Below, piece after piece: positions 1-7,520 of a stretch of DNA of 11,740 bases (position 1 is the stretch's first letter; each line of letters opens with the position of its first letter). The position numbers were made by a program, and so were the translations under genes. Source of the DNA: Jatrophihabitans sp. (GTDB lineage: Bacteria; Actinomycetota; Actinomycetes; Mycobacteriales; Jatrophihabitantaceae); the NCBI GenBank assembly GCA_025966255.1, contig JAOPVG010000137.1, positions 1 to 11,740 on the forward strand. Reading direction: 5' to 3'. The notes beneath the pieces are model-generated. The model saw only the letters and a list, made by a program, of their open reading frames with translations, made no database searches and was not told the DNA's origin.

Positions 1-482
1 AGTTCCTCGTCGATGTCGACGTTGTGGGCCCGTACCCGGTCGGGATGCAGGAACACGAATCGCTTGTAGGCCCAGAACCGGAAGATCGTGCCGAGCGCAA
101 TCGTGCACAGGTTGACGAAGAAGATCATTCCGCTCGTGTGGCCGTAGTGGAGCGCATAGACGAACAGCGCGATGATCAGCTCGGAGAAGATGAGCGTGAT
201 CAGGTTGATCCCGAAGAACGTCGTGGTCTCCCGGCCGAGACTCGTCCGAGCCCGGTGCGAGAACGACAGGTGGCGATTGCCGAAATAGGCGAACGTCGTC
301 GAGACGATCGTCGACACGGCCTTGGCCTTGAGTGCCCCCTCCGCCGACAGCAAGGTGAACACGCCGACGTCGATGACGAGCGCGATCGCTCCGATGAGCC
401 CGAAGGCCGCCAGTTCCTTGAGCAGGATGCGCCACGACAGCCTCAGGTATTCCCGCAACGAGGAGGGGCGCAGGGTAGTCAT
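1..482 (-). CDS. GtrA-family small membrane protein (3' end outside window)
   Basis: Reading the complement from the ATG at 482-480 gives 160 codons open to the window edge, so the C-terminus is missing. Four hydrophobic segments are visible at about residues 23-43, 51-68, 88-110 and 117-136. The GtrA fold is recognisable from the conserved stretch STTFAYFGNRHLSFSHR (residues 61-77) and from FRFWAYKRFVFLHP near the visible end. Family members are four-helix membrane proteins of about 120-180 aa, thought to help move lipid-linked sugars across the membrane in cell-surface polysaccharide synthesis. The exact role here is inferred. The gene diverges from purK; in Mycobacterium tuberculosis a GtrA-like gene (Rv3277) also lies head to head with purK. 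No good ribosome-binding site precedes the ATG. A TAGTCT hexamer (498-493, minus strand) lies 10 nt upstream, so the mRNA may have a very short leader. Confidence 0.88.
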   Translation of the reverse strand, partial: MTTLRPSSLREYLRLSWRILLKELAAFGLIGAIALVIDVGVFTLLSAEGALKAKAVSTIVSTTFAYFGNRHLSFSHRARTSLGRETTTFFGINLITLIFSELIIALFVYALHYGHTSGMIFFVNLCTIALGTIFRFWAYKRFVFLHPDRVRAHNVDIDEE

Positions 483-552
483 GACACGCGCGAGACTACT
501 TGACGCCGGGTGTGACTCCTGGCTCTCGCACAGCCACAGGCCAGATACGGCC

Positions 553-566
553 TACGCTCGGGGATG
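553..566 (+). promoter_or_regulatory. Likely -10 element of a leaderless purK transcript
   Basis: TACGCT (553-558) fits the actinobacterial TAnnnT -10 consensus and sits exactly 7 nt before the GTG at 566. Transcription would therefore start at or next to the start codon. The only purine-rich run is GGGG at 560-563, too close to act as a ribosome-binding site. No convincing -35 element is visible. The spacing is what decides the purK start. Confidence 0.5.
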
Positions 567-1777
567 TGGATGAGCGCACCGGACTACCCGTTGTCGGCAT
601 GGTTGGCGCGGGTCAGCTGGCCCGGATGACGCATCAGGCCGCCATAGCGCTCGGTCAGTCGCTGCGCATCCTTGCCGACTCCCCCGACGACGGCGCCGCA
701 CTCGTCGGCGCGGACGTCGTGGTGGGGAACTTTCGATCCCTGGACGATCTGCGCGCGTTCGCCGTCGGCTGCGACGCCGTCACCTTCGATCACGAGCACG
801 TCCCCAACGCGCACATCGCCGCGCTCGAGGCCGACGGCGTGTCCGTCCACCCCGGCTCGGCCGCGCTGCTCTACGCGCAGGACAAGGCGGCGATGCGTCG
901 GAAGCTGGCCGAGCTCGGCGTGCCGTGCCCGCGCTGGGCGCCCGTCGCGTCCGCCGCCGACGTGAACGACTTCGCCGAGCTGGTCGGGTGGCCGCTCGTG
1001 CTCAAGGCGACCCGTGGCGGCTACGACGGCAAGGGCGTCTGGGTGGTGGAGTCGCCGGCGGCCGCCGCCTCTCTCCTCGCGACGTTGACCCCGTCCGGCT
1101 TGCCAGCGCCGGCCTCGAGTGAGCCTGACGGTGGCGAGGTGGAGTTGATCGCGGAGGAGAAGGTCACGATCCTGCGCGAACTCGCAGCCGATGTCGCGCG
1201 CTCACCATTCGGCCAGGGGGCGGTGTGGCCGGTCGTCGAGACCGTCCAGCAGGACGGCATCTGCGTCGAGGTGATCGCTCCCGCACCCGGTCTCGACGAA
1301 GAACGCGCCGAGCAGGCCCAGGCGCTCGCGCTGCGGATCGCGTCCGAACTCGGCGTCACCGGAGTGCTCGCTGTGGAGTTGTTCGAGACGCCGGAGGGGT
1401 TGCTGGTGAACGAACTCGCGATGCGACCGCACAACTCCGCGCACTGGACGATCGAGGGCGCCCGCACCTCGCAGTTCGAGCAGCATCTGCGCGCGGTGCT
1501 CGACTACCCGCTCGGGTCCACCGCGCCCACAGCGCCCGTGATCGTGATGGCGAATCTGCTCGGCGGGCCGGACGACGTCACCCCGAAAGGCATCGACGAG
1601 CGGGTTCATCACCTGATGGCGCACTGGCCGGATGTCAAGATCCATCTCTACGGCAAGCAGTTCCGCCCGGGCCGCAAGGTCGGGCACGTCACCGCCCTCG
1701 GCGACGACCTCGCCGACGTGCGCTCCCGCGCGCAGGCGGCCGCCGACTACCTCATGAACGGGGATCGACGTGGCTGA
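566..1777 (+). CDS. purK: N5-carboxyaminoimidazole ribonucleotide synthase PurK
   Basis: The ATP-dependent enzyme joins bicarbonate to 5-aminoimidazole ribonucleotide (AIR) to give N5-CAIR, an early cytosolic step of de novo purine synthesis. From the GTG at 566 the protein has 403 residues, usual for PurK. The N-terminal glycine-rich motif [11 protein letters not shown] (residues 11-21) is the PurK pre-ATP-grasp signature. The ATP-grasp domain follows, with [14 protein letters not shown] near residues 150-165 and the AEEKV strand. The hallmark [18 protein letters not shown], near residue 290, carries the catalytic Asn, Arg and His cluster. An in-frame TTG at 500 would add 22 residues unlike the family and is not preferred. 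The stop overlaps the purE start by 8 bp, so the two are probably translationally coupled and expressed from the leaderless promoter just upstream. Confidence 0.96.
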   Translation: MDERTGLPVVGMVGAGQLARMTHQAAIALGQSLRILADSPDDGAALVGADVVVGNFRSLDDLRAFAVGCDAVTFDHEHVPNAHIAALEADGVSVHPGSAALLYAQDKAAMRRKLAELGVPCPRWAPVASAADVNDFAELVGWPLVLKATRGGYDGKGVWVVESPAAAASLLATLTPSGLPAPASSEPDGGEVELIAEEKVTILRELAADVARSPFGQGAVWPVVETVQQDGICVEVIAPAPGLDEERAEQAQALALRIASELGVTGVLAVELFETPEGLLVNELAMRPHNSAHWTIEGARTSQFEQHLRAVLDYPLGSTAPTAPVIVMANLLGGPDDVTPKGIDERVHHLMAHWPDVKIHLYGKQFRPGRKVGHVTALGDDLADVRSRAQAAADYLMNGDRRG

Positions 1778-2276
1778 AAAGGCGCCGCTGGTTGGCGTGA
1801 TCATGGGCAGCGACTCCGACTTCGAGGTGATGGGCGCCGCGGGCGAAGTCCTCTTCGAGTTCGGGGTCGCGCACGAGGTGCGGGTCGTCTCGGCGCACCG
1901 TACGCCGCTCGGCATGGTCGAGTACGCGCGCGCCGCGGCCGGCCGCGGGCTGCGGGTGATCATCGCCGGCGCGGGCGGCGCCGCCCACCTCCCCGGCATG
2001 GTCGCGTCGCTGACGACGTTGCCGGTGATCGGCGTGCCCGTGCCGTTGAAGCACCTCGACGGCATGGACTCATTGCTCTCGATCGTGCAGATGCCAAACG
2101 GCGTACCGGTTGCCGCCGTGTCGATCGGCGGTGCCCGCAACGCGGGTCTGCTGGCGGTGCGCATGCTGGCCTCGTCCGACGACGGGCTGGCGCAACTGAT
2201 GGCCCAGTTCCAGATCGACCTGGCCGAGGCGGCGCAGGCCAAGGACGCCGCCCTGCAGAAGCGGTTCACGCCCTGA
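1770..2276 (+). CDS. purE: N5-carboxyaminoimidazole ribonucleotide mutase PurE (class I)
   Basis: PurE moves the carboxyl group of N5-CAIR, the PurK product, to carbon 4 to give CAIR. The 168-residue single-domain protein starts at the GTG at 1770 ([17 protein letters not shown]). It carries the substrate-binding GSDSD loop near residue 14 and the SAHRTP motif near residue 46, whose His is the catalytic acid/base in class I PurE. The glycine-rich stretch [15 protein letters not shown] and the segment [19 protein letters not shown] are also typical. The class I form fits with purK directly upstream, since class II enzymes use AIR and do not need PurK. The start codon lies inside the last codons of purK, so the gene relies on coupling to purK translation. 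The family normally acts as an octamer. Confidence 0.97.
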   Translation: MAEKAPLVGVIMGSDSDFEVMGAAGEVLFEFGVAHEVRVVSAHRTPLGMVEYARAAAGRGLRVIIAGAGGAAHLPGMVASLTTLPVIGVPVPLKHLDGMDSLLSIVQMPNGVPVAAVSIGGARNAGLLAVRMLASSDDGLAQLMAQFQIDLAEAAQAKDAALQKRFTP

Positions 2277-2320
2277 CCCGACAGCGGCTCCTGAGCGTCG
2301 ACGGCATCGTGGCGTTGCTG

Positions 2321-2336
2321 CTCGAGCCGGCTCGAG
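2321..2336. repeat. Perfect 16-bp palindrome downstream of purE
   Basis: CTCGAGCCGGCTCGAG is a perfect palindrome, 45 nt after the purE stop and 63 nt before the next start codon. It could be a protein-binding site for the downstream operon or a weak terminator hairpin for purKE. No T-run follows it. The sequence does not decide between these. Confidence 0.4.
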
Positions 2337-2339
2337 TTC

Positions 2340-2357
2340 AGGGTCACACCAGGGTCA
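2340..2357 (+). repeat. Two AGGGTCA direct repeats, 11-bp period
   Basis: AGGGTCA occurs at 2340-2346 and 2351-2357, one helical turn apart, in the 122-bp gap between purE and the hydrolase-ABC gene. They lie 30-47 bp upstream of the proposed -10 element, where an activator or repressor could bind the same face of the DNA. The function is inferred from position only, and chance is possible for 7-mers. Confidence 0.3.
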
Positions 2358-2386
2358 GCCCGGAGGATGACGATCCACTTCATCCG

Positions 2387-2399
2387 TAGGCTGTCCCAA
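2387..2399 (+). promoter_or_regulatory. Likely -10 element of a leaderless hydrolase-ABC operon transcript
   Basis: TAGGCT (2387-2392) matches TAnnnT and is followed after 6 nt by the ATG at 2399, leaving no room for a ribosome-binding site. None is visible further upstream at suitable spacing. The arrangement matches those before purK and the acVLRF1 gene. I see no clear -35 element. Confidence 0.45.
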
Positions 2400-4996
2400 T
2401 GACGCTAGCCGCCCTTAGAGAGCGACTGCGTTCCCGATCGATCCGCTTGGTGCTGGTCGCGGTCCTCGTGCTCGTCGCGGCCGGGATCGCAATCGGCGTA
2501 TCGACGTCGTCGCCCTCGGTGTCGACGAGATCCCAGTTCATCCCCGGAACGCCCGAAGGCACGACGAAGGTCCAGCTCGACACAACGCTCTATCTGCCGG
2601 AGACGACGCCGGCGCCGGCCGTCCTGCTGTCTCAGGGCTTCGGCGGTGACAAGAGCGATCTCGCCACCGAGGCCCGCACGTTCGCCGAGCACGGCTATGT
2701 CGTCCTCGCCTACAGCGCGCGCGGCTTCGGAGCCTCCGGCGGCCTGATCCACTTCGCCTCGCCCAACTACGAGGTACGCGACGCAAAGCTGCTCGTCAGC
2801 TACCTGGCCTCGTTGAAACAGGTGAAGCGAACGGGCGGGGCCCCGCAGATCGCGGCGGCGGGCGCGTCCTACGGCGGCGGCCTGTCGCTGCTGCTCGCCG
2901 GTAGCGACCCGAGGATCAAGGCCGTCTCGGCCGACATCACCTGGAACGACCTCTCGCACGCGTTCTTCCCCAACGCCGTTGGCAGTGCGCCCGGCGTGTT
3001 CAAGAAGCTTTGGGTCGGGCAACTGTTCGGCAATGCGTTCGGGCCGGAGGCCAGCGTCACCTGCGGGCGGTTCGCGCCCGACGTGTGTGCCGCCTACCAA
3101 GCGTCGGCGTCGACGGGCGAGCCGACCGCCGCCATGCGCGCGCTCATGAAGCAGGCCAGCCCGGCCACCGTCATCGACAAGATCAAGGCGCCGACGCAGC
3201 TCACGCAGGGCGAGCAGGACTCCCTCTTCCCGCTCGGCGAGGCCGACGCCAACGCCCGGGGCATCGCCGCGCACGGCACGCCGGTGTCCGTCGTCTGGCG
3301 GCCGGGCGGGCACGACAGCCCGGCTCTCGGCGGGACCGAGGCGATCAACGCCGCGGTGACCTGGTTCGGCAAGGTCTTCGGCGGCCAGGTCGCGCTGAAG
3401 CAGCCGTTCACCTTCGCCGAGGCCGACGGCGTGGTCTCGGCCGCGACCGGCGATGCGAGCCAGCAGACGCTGCAGGCCGCCGGCTACCCCGGCATCGCCG
3501 GCACCAAGCGTGACACCCGCGAAGTCGCGGTGTCGGGACGTCCGCAGCGGCTCGGCTCACCGGCCGGTGGCGCCCCGGCCGCGATCACGAGCATCCCCGG
3601 GCTCGGCGGCATCTCCAACCGCTTCGACCAGGCGCTGATGGTGCTGCCGTCGGTGTCCGGGCAGACTGCGTTCTTCCAGTCGGCGAGGTTGTCCAAGAGT
3701 CTGGCCATCGCCGGCCAGTCCACCGTCCGGTTGACGATCACGTCCAGCACGGGACGCGACGTCACGCTGTTCGCGGGCCTGCACGACCTGTCTCCGGACG
3801 GCACCAGCGAGCTGCCGTCGCAGATCATCGCGCCGCTGAAGCTCACCGGGATGCGCCCCGGCGTGCCACGGACGGTGACGGTGCGGCTGCCGTCCATCGT
3901 GCGCAACGTGCTGTCCGGGCACCGGCTCGTCGTGTCCGTCAGCACGACCGATTTCGCGTACCAGGTGCCGCAGGACGCCCGCTCCTACACGGTGGCGCTC
4001 GCGTCCGAGCCGGCCGGCTCCGCCGGCAGCACGCAGGTAACCGTCCCCACCACGAGTGGCACGGCGGTGAGCGCCGGGCACCCCATCGCGTGGCTGCTCG
4101 TCGGTCTTGGGGTGTGCCTGCTCATCGGCGGGGGGGTCGGCTTCGTGATCGTGCACCGACGGCGGGTGTTGCGATCCGACCCCGATCTCGTCGACGTGCC
4201 GGTGAGCATCGAATCGCTGGTGAAGGAGTACGCGGGCGGTTACCGCGCCGTCGACAGCGTCAGCTTCCGGGTCGAGCGCGGTCAGGTGGTGGGCCTGCTC
4301 GGGCCCAACGGCGCCGGTAAGACGACGGCGCTGCGCGTGCTCGTCGGACTGATCACGCCGACGTCCGGCACGGTGCACGTCTTCGGCGAACCAGTGGTTC
4401 CCGGCGCGCCGGTGCTGGCCCGCCTCGGCGCGTTCATCGAAGGCCCAGGCTTCCTGCCGCACCTCTCCGGTCGCGAGAACCTGCGCCTGTTCTGGGCCGC
4501 CACCGGGCGGCCCGACGACGAGGCGGAGTTCGCGACCGCGCTGGACATCGCCGGGCTCGGCCCGTCCGTCGACCGGCGCGTCAAGACCTACAGCCACGGC
4601 ATGAAGCAGCGGCTCGGCATCGCCCAGGCCATGCTCGGGCTGCCCGAGGTCCTCGTACTCGACGAGCCCACCAACGGCCTCGACCCGCCGCAGATCGCCG
4701 AGATGCGCGAGGTGCTGCAGCAGTACGCCCTGACCGGCCGCACGGTGGTCGTGTCGAGCCACCTGCTGGCCGAGGTGGAGCAGACCTGCACGCACGTCGT
4801 CGTCATGCACAAGGGCAAGCTCGTCGCAGCCGGATCGGTCATGGAGATCGCCGGCTCGGACGGCGTGCAGCTGTCCGTGCCTGATCCCGCCGCCGCCGCC
4901 AAAGTGCTCGCCGCCGCCGGGATCGGCTCCCAGCTCGTGCCGGCCCGCCGCGCCCTCGAGGATGTCTTCCTCGACCTCATCGGAGGGGACGAATGA
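2399..4996 (+). CDS. Membrane-anchored S15/CocE-like alpha/beta-hydrolase fused to an ABC transporter ATPase
   Basis: One 865-residue frame joins two enzymes. A basic N-terminus and membrane segment (about 14-34) lead into an alpha/beta-hydrolase of the X-Pro dipeptidyl-peptidase S15/CocE type (about 45-330). Its nucleophile motif is GASYGG with Ser157, and Asp274 (GEQD) and His305 (GGHDS) are plausible triad partners. A beta-rich region (about 395-545) resembles the S15 C-terminal jelly roll. A second membrane segment (about 563-586) ends in HRRR. A complete ABC ATPase follows: Walker A GPNGAGKTT (635-643), signature SHGMKQR (732-738), Walker B with Asp755-Glu756, and H-loop His788. Charge distribution predicts an in-out-in topology, with the hydrolase outside and the ATPase inside. 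The permease gene follows with an ATGA overlap. The substrate is unknown: a peptide, ester or drug-like molecule could be cleaved at the transporter mouth. The domain calls are firm; the joint function is inference. Confidence 0.9.
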   Translation: MTLAALRERLRSRSIRLVLVAVLVLVAAGIAIGVSTSSPSVSTRSQFIPGTPEGTTKVQLDTTLYLPETTPAPAVLLSQGFGGDKSDLATEARTFAEHGYVVLAYSARGFGASGGLIHFASPNYEVRDAKLLVSYLASLKQVKRTGGAPQIAAAGASYGGGLSLLLAGSDPRIKAVSADITWNDLSHAFFPNAVGSAPGVFKKLWVGQLFGNAFGPEASVTCGRFAPDVCAAYQASASTGEPTAAMRALMKQASPATVIDKIKAPTQLTQGEQDSLFPLGEADANARGIAAHGTPVSVVWRPGGHDSPALGGTEAINAAVTWFGKVFGGQVALKQPFTFAEADGVVSAATGDASQQTLQAAGYPGIAGTKRDTREVAVSGRPQRLGSPAGGAPAAITSIPGLGGISNRFDQALMVLPSVSGQTAFFQSARLSKSLAIAGQSTVRLTITSSTGRDVTLFAGLHDLSPDGTSELPSQIIAPLKLTGMRPGVPRTVTVRLPSIVRNVLSGHRLVVSVSTTDFAYQVPQDARSYTVALASEPAGSAGSTQVTVPTTSGTAVSAGHPIAWLLVGLGVCLLIGGGVGFVIVHRRRVLRSDPDLVDVPVSIESLVKEYAGGYRAVDSVSFRVERGQVVGLLGPNGAGKTTALRVLVGLITPTSGTVHVFGEPVVPGAPVLARLGAFIEGPGFLPHLSGRENLRLFWAATGRPDDEAEFATALDIAGLGPSVDRRVKTYSHGMKQRLGIAQAMLGLPEVLVLDEPTNGLDPPQIAEMREVLQQYALTGRTVVVSSHLLAEVEQTCTHVVVMHKGKLVAAGSVMEIAGSDGVQLSVPDPAAAAKVLAAAGIGSQLVPARRALEDVFLDLIGGDE

Positions 4997-5901
4997 CGGA
5001 AAGAGAGCTGTCGAAGGTCGCGGCGACGCGGCGCGGGGTGCACGATCGCCTCGCGGCGCTGGATCCCGGGCGGCCGCCGACCTACGACCCGCGCAAGACG
5101 CTGCGGTTGCGCGTTGAGTTCGCCCGCCAGATCAAGCGGCGCCGCACGCAGGTCGCCTTCGGTCTGCTGATCGTGCTGCCGCTCATCATCGCGATCGCGT
5201 TCCAGATCGGCGGCGCCGCCGACAGCAACGCTCCGCAGCTCGTCGGCCTGGCCACGTCCGGTGGATTCAACTTCGCGTTGTTCACCGAGTTCGCGTCGGT
5301 GGGCTTCCTGCTCGTCGTAGTGGTCGCGCTGTTCTGCGGCGACACAGTGGCCAGCGAGGCGAGCTGGGCTTCGCTGCGCTACCTGCTCGCGCAACCCGTG
5401 CCGCGGTCGCGGCTGCTGCGCCAGAAACTGGCCGTGGCCGGCACGCTGTGTGTCGCCGCGAACGTGGTACTGCCGGTGTGGGCGTTCATCGTGGGCGGGC
5501 TGTTCTTCGGCTGGTCGCCGGCGCGGTCGCCGATCGGTGGCTCGTTCGGAAGCGGGGCATCGACGCTGCGGCTCCTGATCGTCGTGGTGTTCATCTGCGG
5601 CCAGCTGTTCATCGTGGCGGCGCTCGCGTTCCTGCTCAGCGTGAGCGTGGACAACCCACTCGGTGCGGTCGGCGGTGCGGTGATGCTCGTCGTGGTGTCG
5701 AGCATCCTCGACCAGATCACCGCGCTGGATCCGTACCGGCACTATCTGCCGACGCACTACAACTACGCCTGGGTCGACACGCTGAGCTCGCCGATCAGAT
5801 ACGACGACATGATCCGGGGGACAGGTCTCGCTCTGGTCTACGGCGCGATCTTCCTGGGCATCGCGTTCCTGCGCTTCGACCGCAAGGACATCACGTCCTG
5901 A
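4993..5901 (+). CDS. ABC-2 type transporter permease partner of the hydrolase-ABC fusion
   Basis: The 302-residue protein has a long basic cytoplasmic N-terminus (to about residue 52) and six predicted membrane segments, at about 54-72, 93-116, 145-172, 192-216, 222-240 and 276-294. The segment DTVASEASWASLRYLLAQP (about 117-135), followed by RSRLLRQK, is typical of ABC-2 export permeases, where it precedes the coupling region. The ATG overlaps the upstream stop in an ATGA (4993-4996), and GGAGGGG at 4982-4988 gives a good ribosome-binding site. ATPase and permease are thus made together, presumably as a dimer of each. ABC-2 systems mostly export drugs, lipids or polysaccharides. Nothing here identifies the cargo. 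Confidence 0.9.
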   Translation: MTERELSKVAATRRGVHDRLAALDPGRPPTYDPRKTLRLRVEFARQIKRRRTQVAFGLLIVLPLIIAIAFQIGGAADSNAPQLVGLATSGGFNFALFTEFASVGFLLVVVVALFCGDTVASEASWASLRYLLAQPVPRSRLLRQKLAVAGTLCVAANVVLPVWAFIVGGLFFGWSPARSPIGGSFGSGASTLRLLIVVVFICGQLFIVAALAFLLSVSVDNPLGAVGGAVMLVVVSSILDQITALDPYRHYLPTHYNYAWVDTLSSPIRYDDMIRGTGLALVYGAIFLGIAFLRFDRKDITS

Positions 5902-5923
5902 TTCGCGACCCTGACCGTGAGCG

Positions 5924-6457
5924 TCAACGTCCGGATCGGCGGGCGCGGTAGGCGGCCACGTTCGCGCGGTTGCCGCAGCCCTTGTCGCAGAAGCGCCGCG
6001 ACCGGTTCTTGGAGAGGTCGACGAGCACGTCGTCGCAGTCGTCGGCGGCGCAGACCTGCAGCCGGTCGAGCTCGCCGGTGCGGATCACGTCGACGAAGGC
6101 CATTGCGGCTTCGACGACCATCCGATCGGCGAGTGGTGCCTCGGACGAGGTGGCGTGCAGGTGGTAGTCCCAGCCGTCGTGCTTGGCGAGTTGGGGAAGG
6201 GCCTGCGCCTCACGGAGCAGTCGGTTGACGATCTCGACCGCGCCGTCCACGTCCTCGTACCAGATCTGCCGCAGCCGCGGACGCAGCGCCTGCACGGCCT
6301 CGAGTTCAGCCGGCGTGCGGCGCCGCGACCCCGTCCAGCCCCACTCGGCGACGAAGCGATCCAGGCCGTCGAGATCGTCCAGGCTGCCGTCGTCCGCGGA
6401 GTTGACCAGCGCGACCACGGCCGCGAGCGCCAGTTCGGTGTCATGGGCAAAAATCAC
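5924..6457 (-). CDS. ABATE/CGNR zinc-finger protein, putative transcriptional regulator
   Basis: The 177-residue protein begins with the family-typical FAHDTELALAAVVALVNSA, the start of the ABATE domain (about residues 1-130). A C-terminal CGNR zinc finger (about 133-175) has Cys136, Cys141, Cys157 and Cys161, the last in the name-giving CGNR motif, followed by a basic tail. Family members are presumed stress- or ligand-responsive DNA-binding proteins, and few have been tested. The GTG at 6457-6455 is chosen because AAGGAG (6468-6463, minus strand) lies 5 nt upstream. A GTG at 6472 would place that site inside the gene. The gene diverges from an EamA transporter across 70 bp, which suggests it controls that transporter and perhaps itself (inference). 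It converges on the permease gene with only 22 bp between stops. Confidence 0.88.
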   Translation of the reverse strand: MIFAHDTELALAAVVALVNSADDGSLDDLDGLDRFVAEWGWTGSRRRTPAELEAVQALRPRLRQIWYEDVDGAVEIVNRLLREAQALPQLAKHDGWDYHLHATSSEAPLADRMVVEAAMAFVDVIRTGELDRLQVCAADDCDDVLVDLSKNRSRRFCDKGCGNRANVAAYRARRSGR

Positions 6458-6527
6458 CTTGACTCCTTTCACGTGGCCCGGCTACCGTCACGAGCATAGA
6501 ACGTTTTACCACTTACAGGGAGATGTC
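6458..6527. promoter_or_regulatory. Divergent promoter region between the CGNR gene and the EamA gene
   Basis: For the plus strand, TTGACT (6459-6464) and TACCGT (6483-6488) are separated by 18 bp, a reasonable sigma-70-type promoter. It would start transcription near 6495, about 33 nt before the EamA GTG. For the minus strand, TATGCT (6498-6493) is a good -10 hexamer placing the start about 28 nt before the CGNR start, but its -35 is weak. The two promoters overlap, so one bound regulator could control both genes. A small AACGTT palindrome lies at 6500-6505. Confidence 0.45.
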
Positions 6528-7508
6528 GTGAGGCGAGCGGGTGCGGTGGGTCTGGGACTCGCGGTGCTCTCGGCCGCGACGTTCGGCACGTCCGGCTCGT
6601 TCGCCGATTCGCTGATGTCTTCGGGCTGGACGCCCGGTGGCGCGGTGACAGCCCGGGTCGGGGCCGCAGCGTTGCTACTGACGATCCCGGCCCTGATCCA
6701 GCTCCGCGGGCGGTGGTCACTGCTGCGGCGCAGCTTGGCGGCCGTCGTCGCGTACGGGCTCGTGGCCGTCGCCGGCTGCCAATTCTTCTTCTTCAACGCG
6801 GTCGAGCACCTGTCGGTTGGGGTCGCGCTGCTGCTCGAGTACTCCGGCACGCTGCTGGTGGTCCTGTGGATGTGGTTGCGGCATTCTCAGCGCCCGCGGC
6901 GGCTGACGATCCTCGGCGGGTTGCTCGCGATCGGCGGTTTGGTGCTCGTCCTCGACCTGAGCGGCACGCAGCGCGTAGACCTCGTCGGGGTGCTGTGGGG
7001 GCTGGGCGCCGCTGCCGGACTGGCCGTCTTCTTCGTCCTCTCGGCGGGTACCGACGACCTCGTGCCGCCCATGGTGATGGCGTGGGCCGGCATGGTGATC
7101 GGCGCACTGGCCTTGCTGGTCTTCGGGCTGGTCGGGGCCATTCCGTTCGCGGCCTCGACGGCGGACGTGCACTTCGCCGGCCACCGCACGAACTGGCTGG
7201 TGCCGGTGATCGGACTCTCCCTGGTGGCCGCGGTCATCGCTTACACCGCCGGGATCGCGGCCGCCCGGCGCCTGGGCGCGCGGGTGGCGTCCTTCGTCGG
7301 GCTGGCCGAGGTGCTGTTCGCGATCCTGTTCGCGTGGCTGCTGCTCGGTCAGCGTCCGTCCGCGCTGCAGGCCCTGGGCGGCGTGGTGGTGCTGGCCGGC
7401 ATCGCCCTCGTCCGAGCTGACGACCGCCAGCCCAGCGGCGGGTCGAGTGATCCGGTGACGGCCGCGGCTCTCGATCAGCGCGAGATCCCGCTGCCCGCGA
7501 CGCCCTGA
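6528..7508 (+). CDS. EamA/DMT-superfamily transporter
   Basis: From the GTG at 6528 the protein has 326 residues with about ten hydrophobic helices and two EamA repeats (roughly 1-143 and 150-290), the standard drug/metabolite transporter layout. Typical features are the N-terminal AAATFGTSGSFADSL-like segment (residues about 16-29), VEHLSVGVALLLEYSGTLLV in the fourth helix area, and FVGLAEVLFAILFAWLLLGQRPS near the end of repeat two. Relatives export amino acids, nucleosides or other small metabolites. The substrate cannot be read from the sequence. AGGGAG (6517-6522) lies 5 nt before the GTG and fixes the start. The frame is open further upstream, but that stretch is antisense to the CGNR gene. 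The divergent CGNR protein is the likely regulator. Confidence 0.9.
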   Translation: MRRAGAVGLGLAVLSAATFGTSGSFADSLMSSGWTPGGAVTARVGAAALLLTIPALIQLRGRWSLLRRSLAAVVAYGLVAVAGCQFFFFNAVEHLSVGVALLLEYSGTLLVVLWMWLRHSQRPRRLTILGGLLAIGGLVLVLDLSGTQRVDLVGVLWGLGAAAGLAVFFVLSAGTDDLVPPMVMAWAGMVIGALALLVFGLVGAIPFAASTADVHFAGHRTNWLVPVIGLSLVAAVIAYTAGIAAARRLGARVASFVGLAEVLFAILFAWLLLGQRPSALQALGGVVVLAGIALVRADDRQPSGGSSDPVTAAALDQREIPLPATP

Positions 7509-7520
7509 CGTCCGTCCGGG

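Noticed and set aside
500..565. TTG 500 as purK start, with TTGACG as a -35
   Set aside because: The 22 extra residues are unlike PurK N-termini, and no -10 lies at proper spacing from TTGACG.
1202..2383. 393-codon open frame antisense to purK and purE
   Set aside because: It is a GC-driven shadow across two clearly conserved genes, with low-complexity Arg/Ala/Ser-rich translation and no recognisable domain.
3557..4810. 417-codon open frame antisense to the hydrolase-ABC gene
   Set aside because: The translation is His/Arg/Gln-rich and the opposite strand holds complete S15 and ABC motifs.
4588..5757. 389-codon open frame antisense to the ATPase end and the permease
   Set aside because: It spans the junction of two real genes on the other strand and has the composition of a shadow frame.
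6458..6472. Upstream GTG (6472) as CGNR start
   Set aside because: It would put the AAGGAG ribosome-binding site inside the gene. GTG 6457 has ideal spacing and the family-typical N-terminus.
6183..6527. N-terminal extension of the EamA frame
   Set aside because: It is antisense to the CGNR gene and not membrane-like. A good ribosome-binding site points to GTG 6528.
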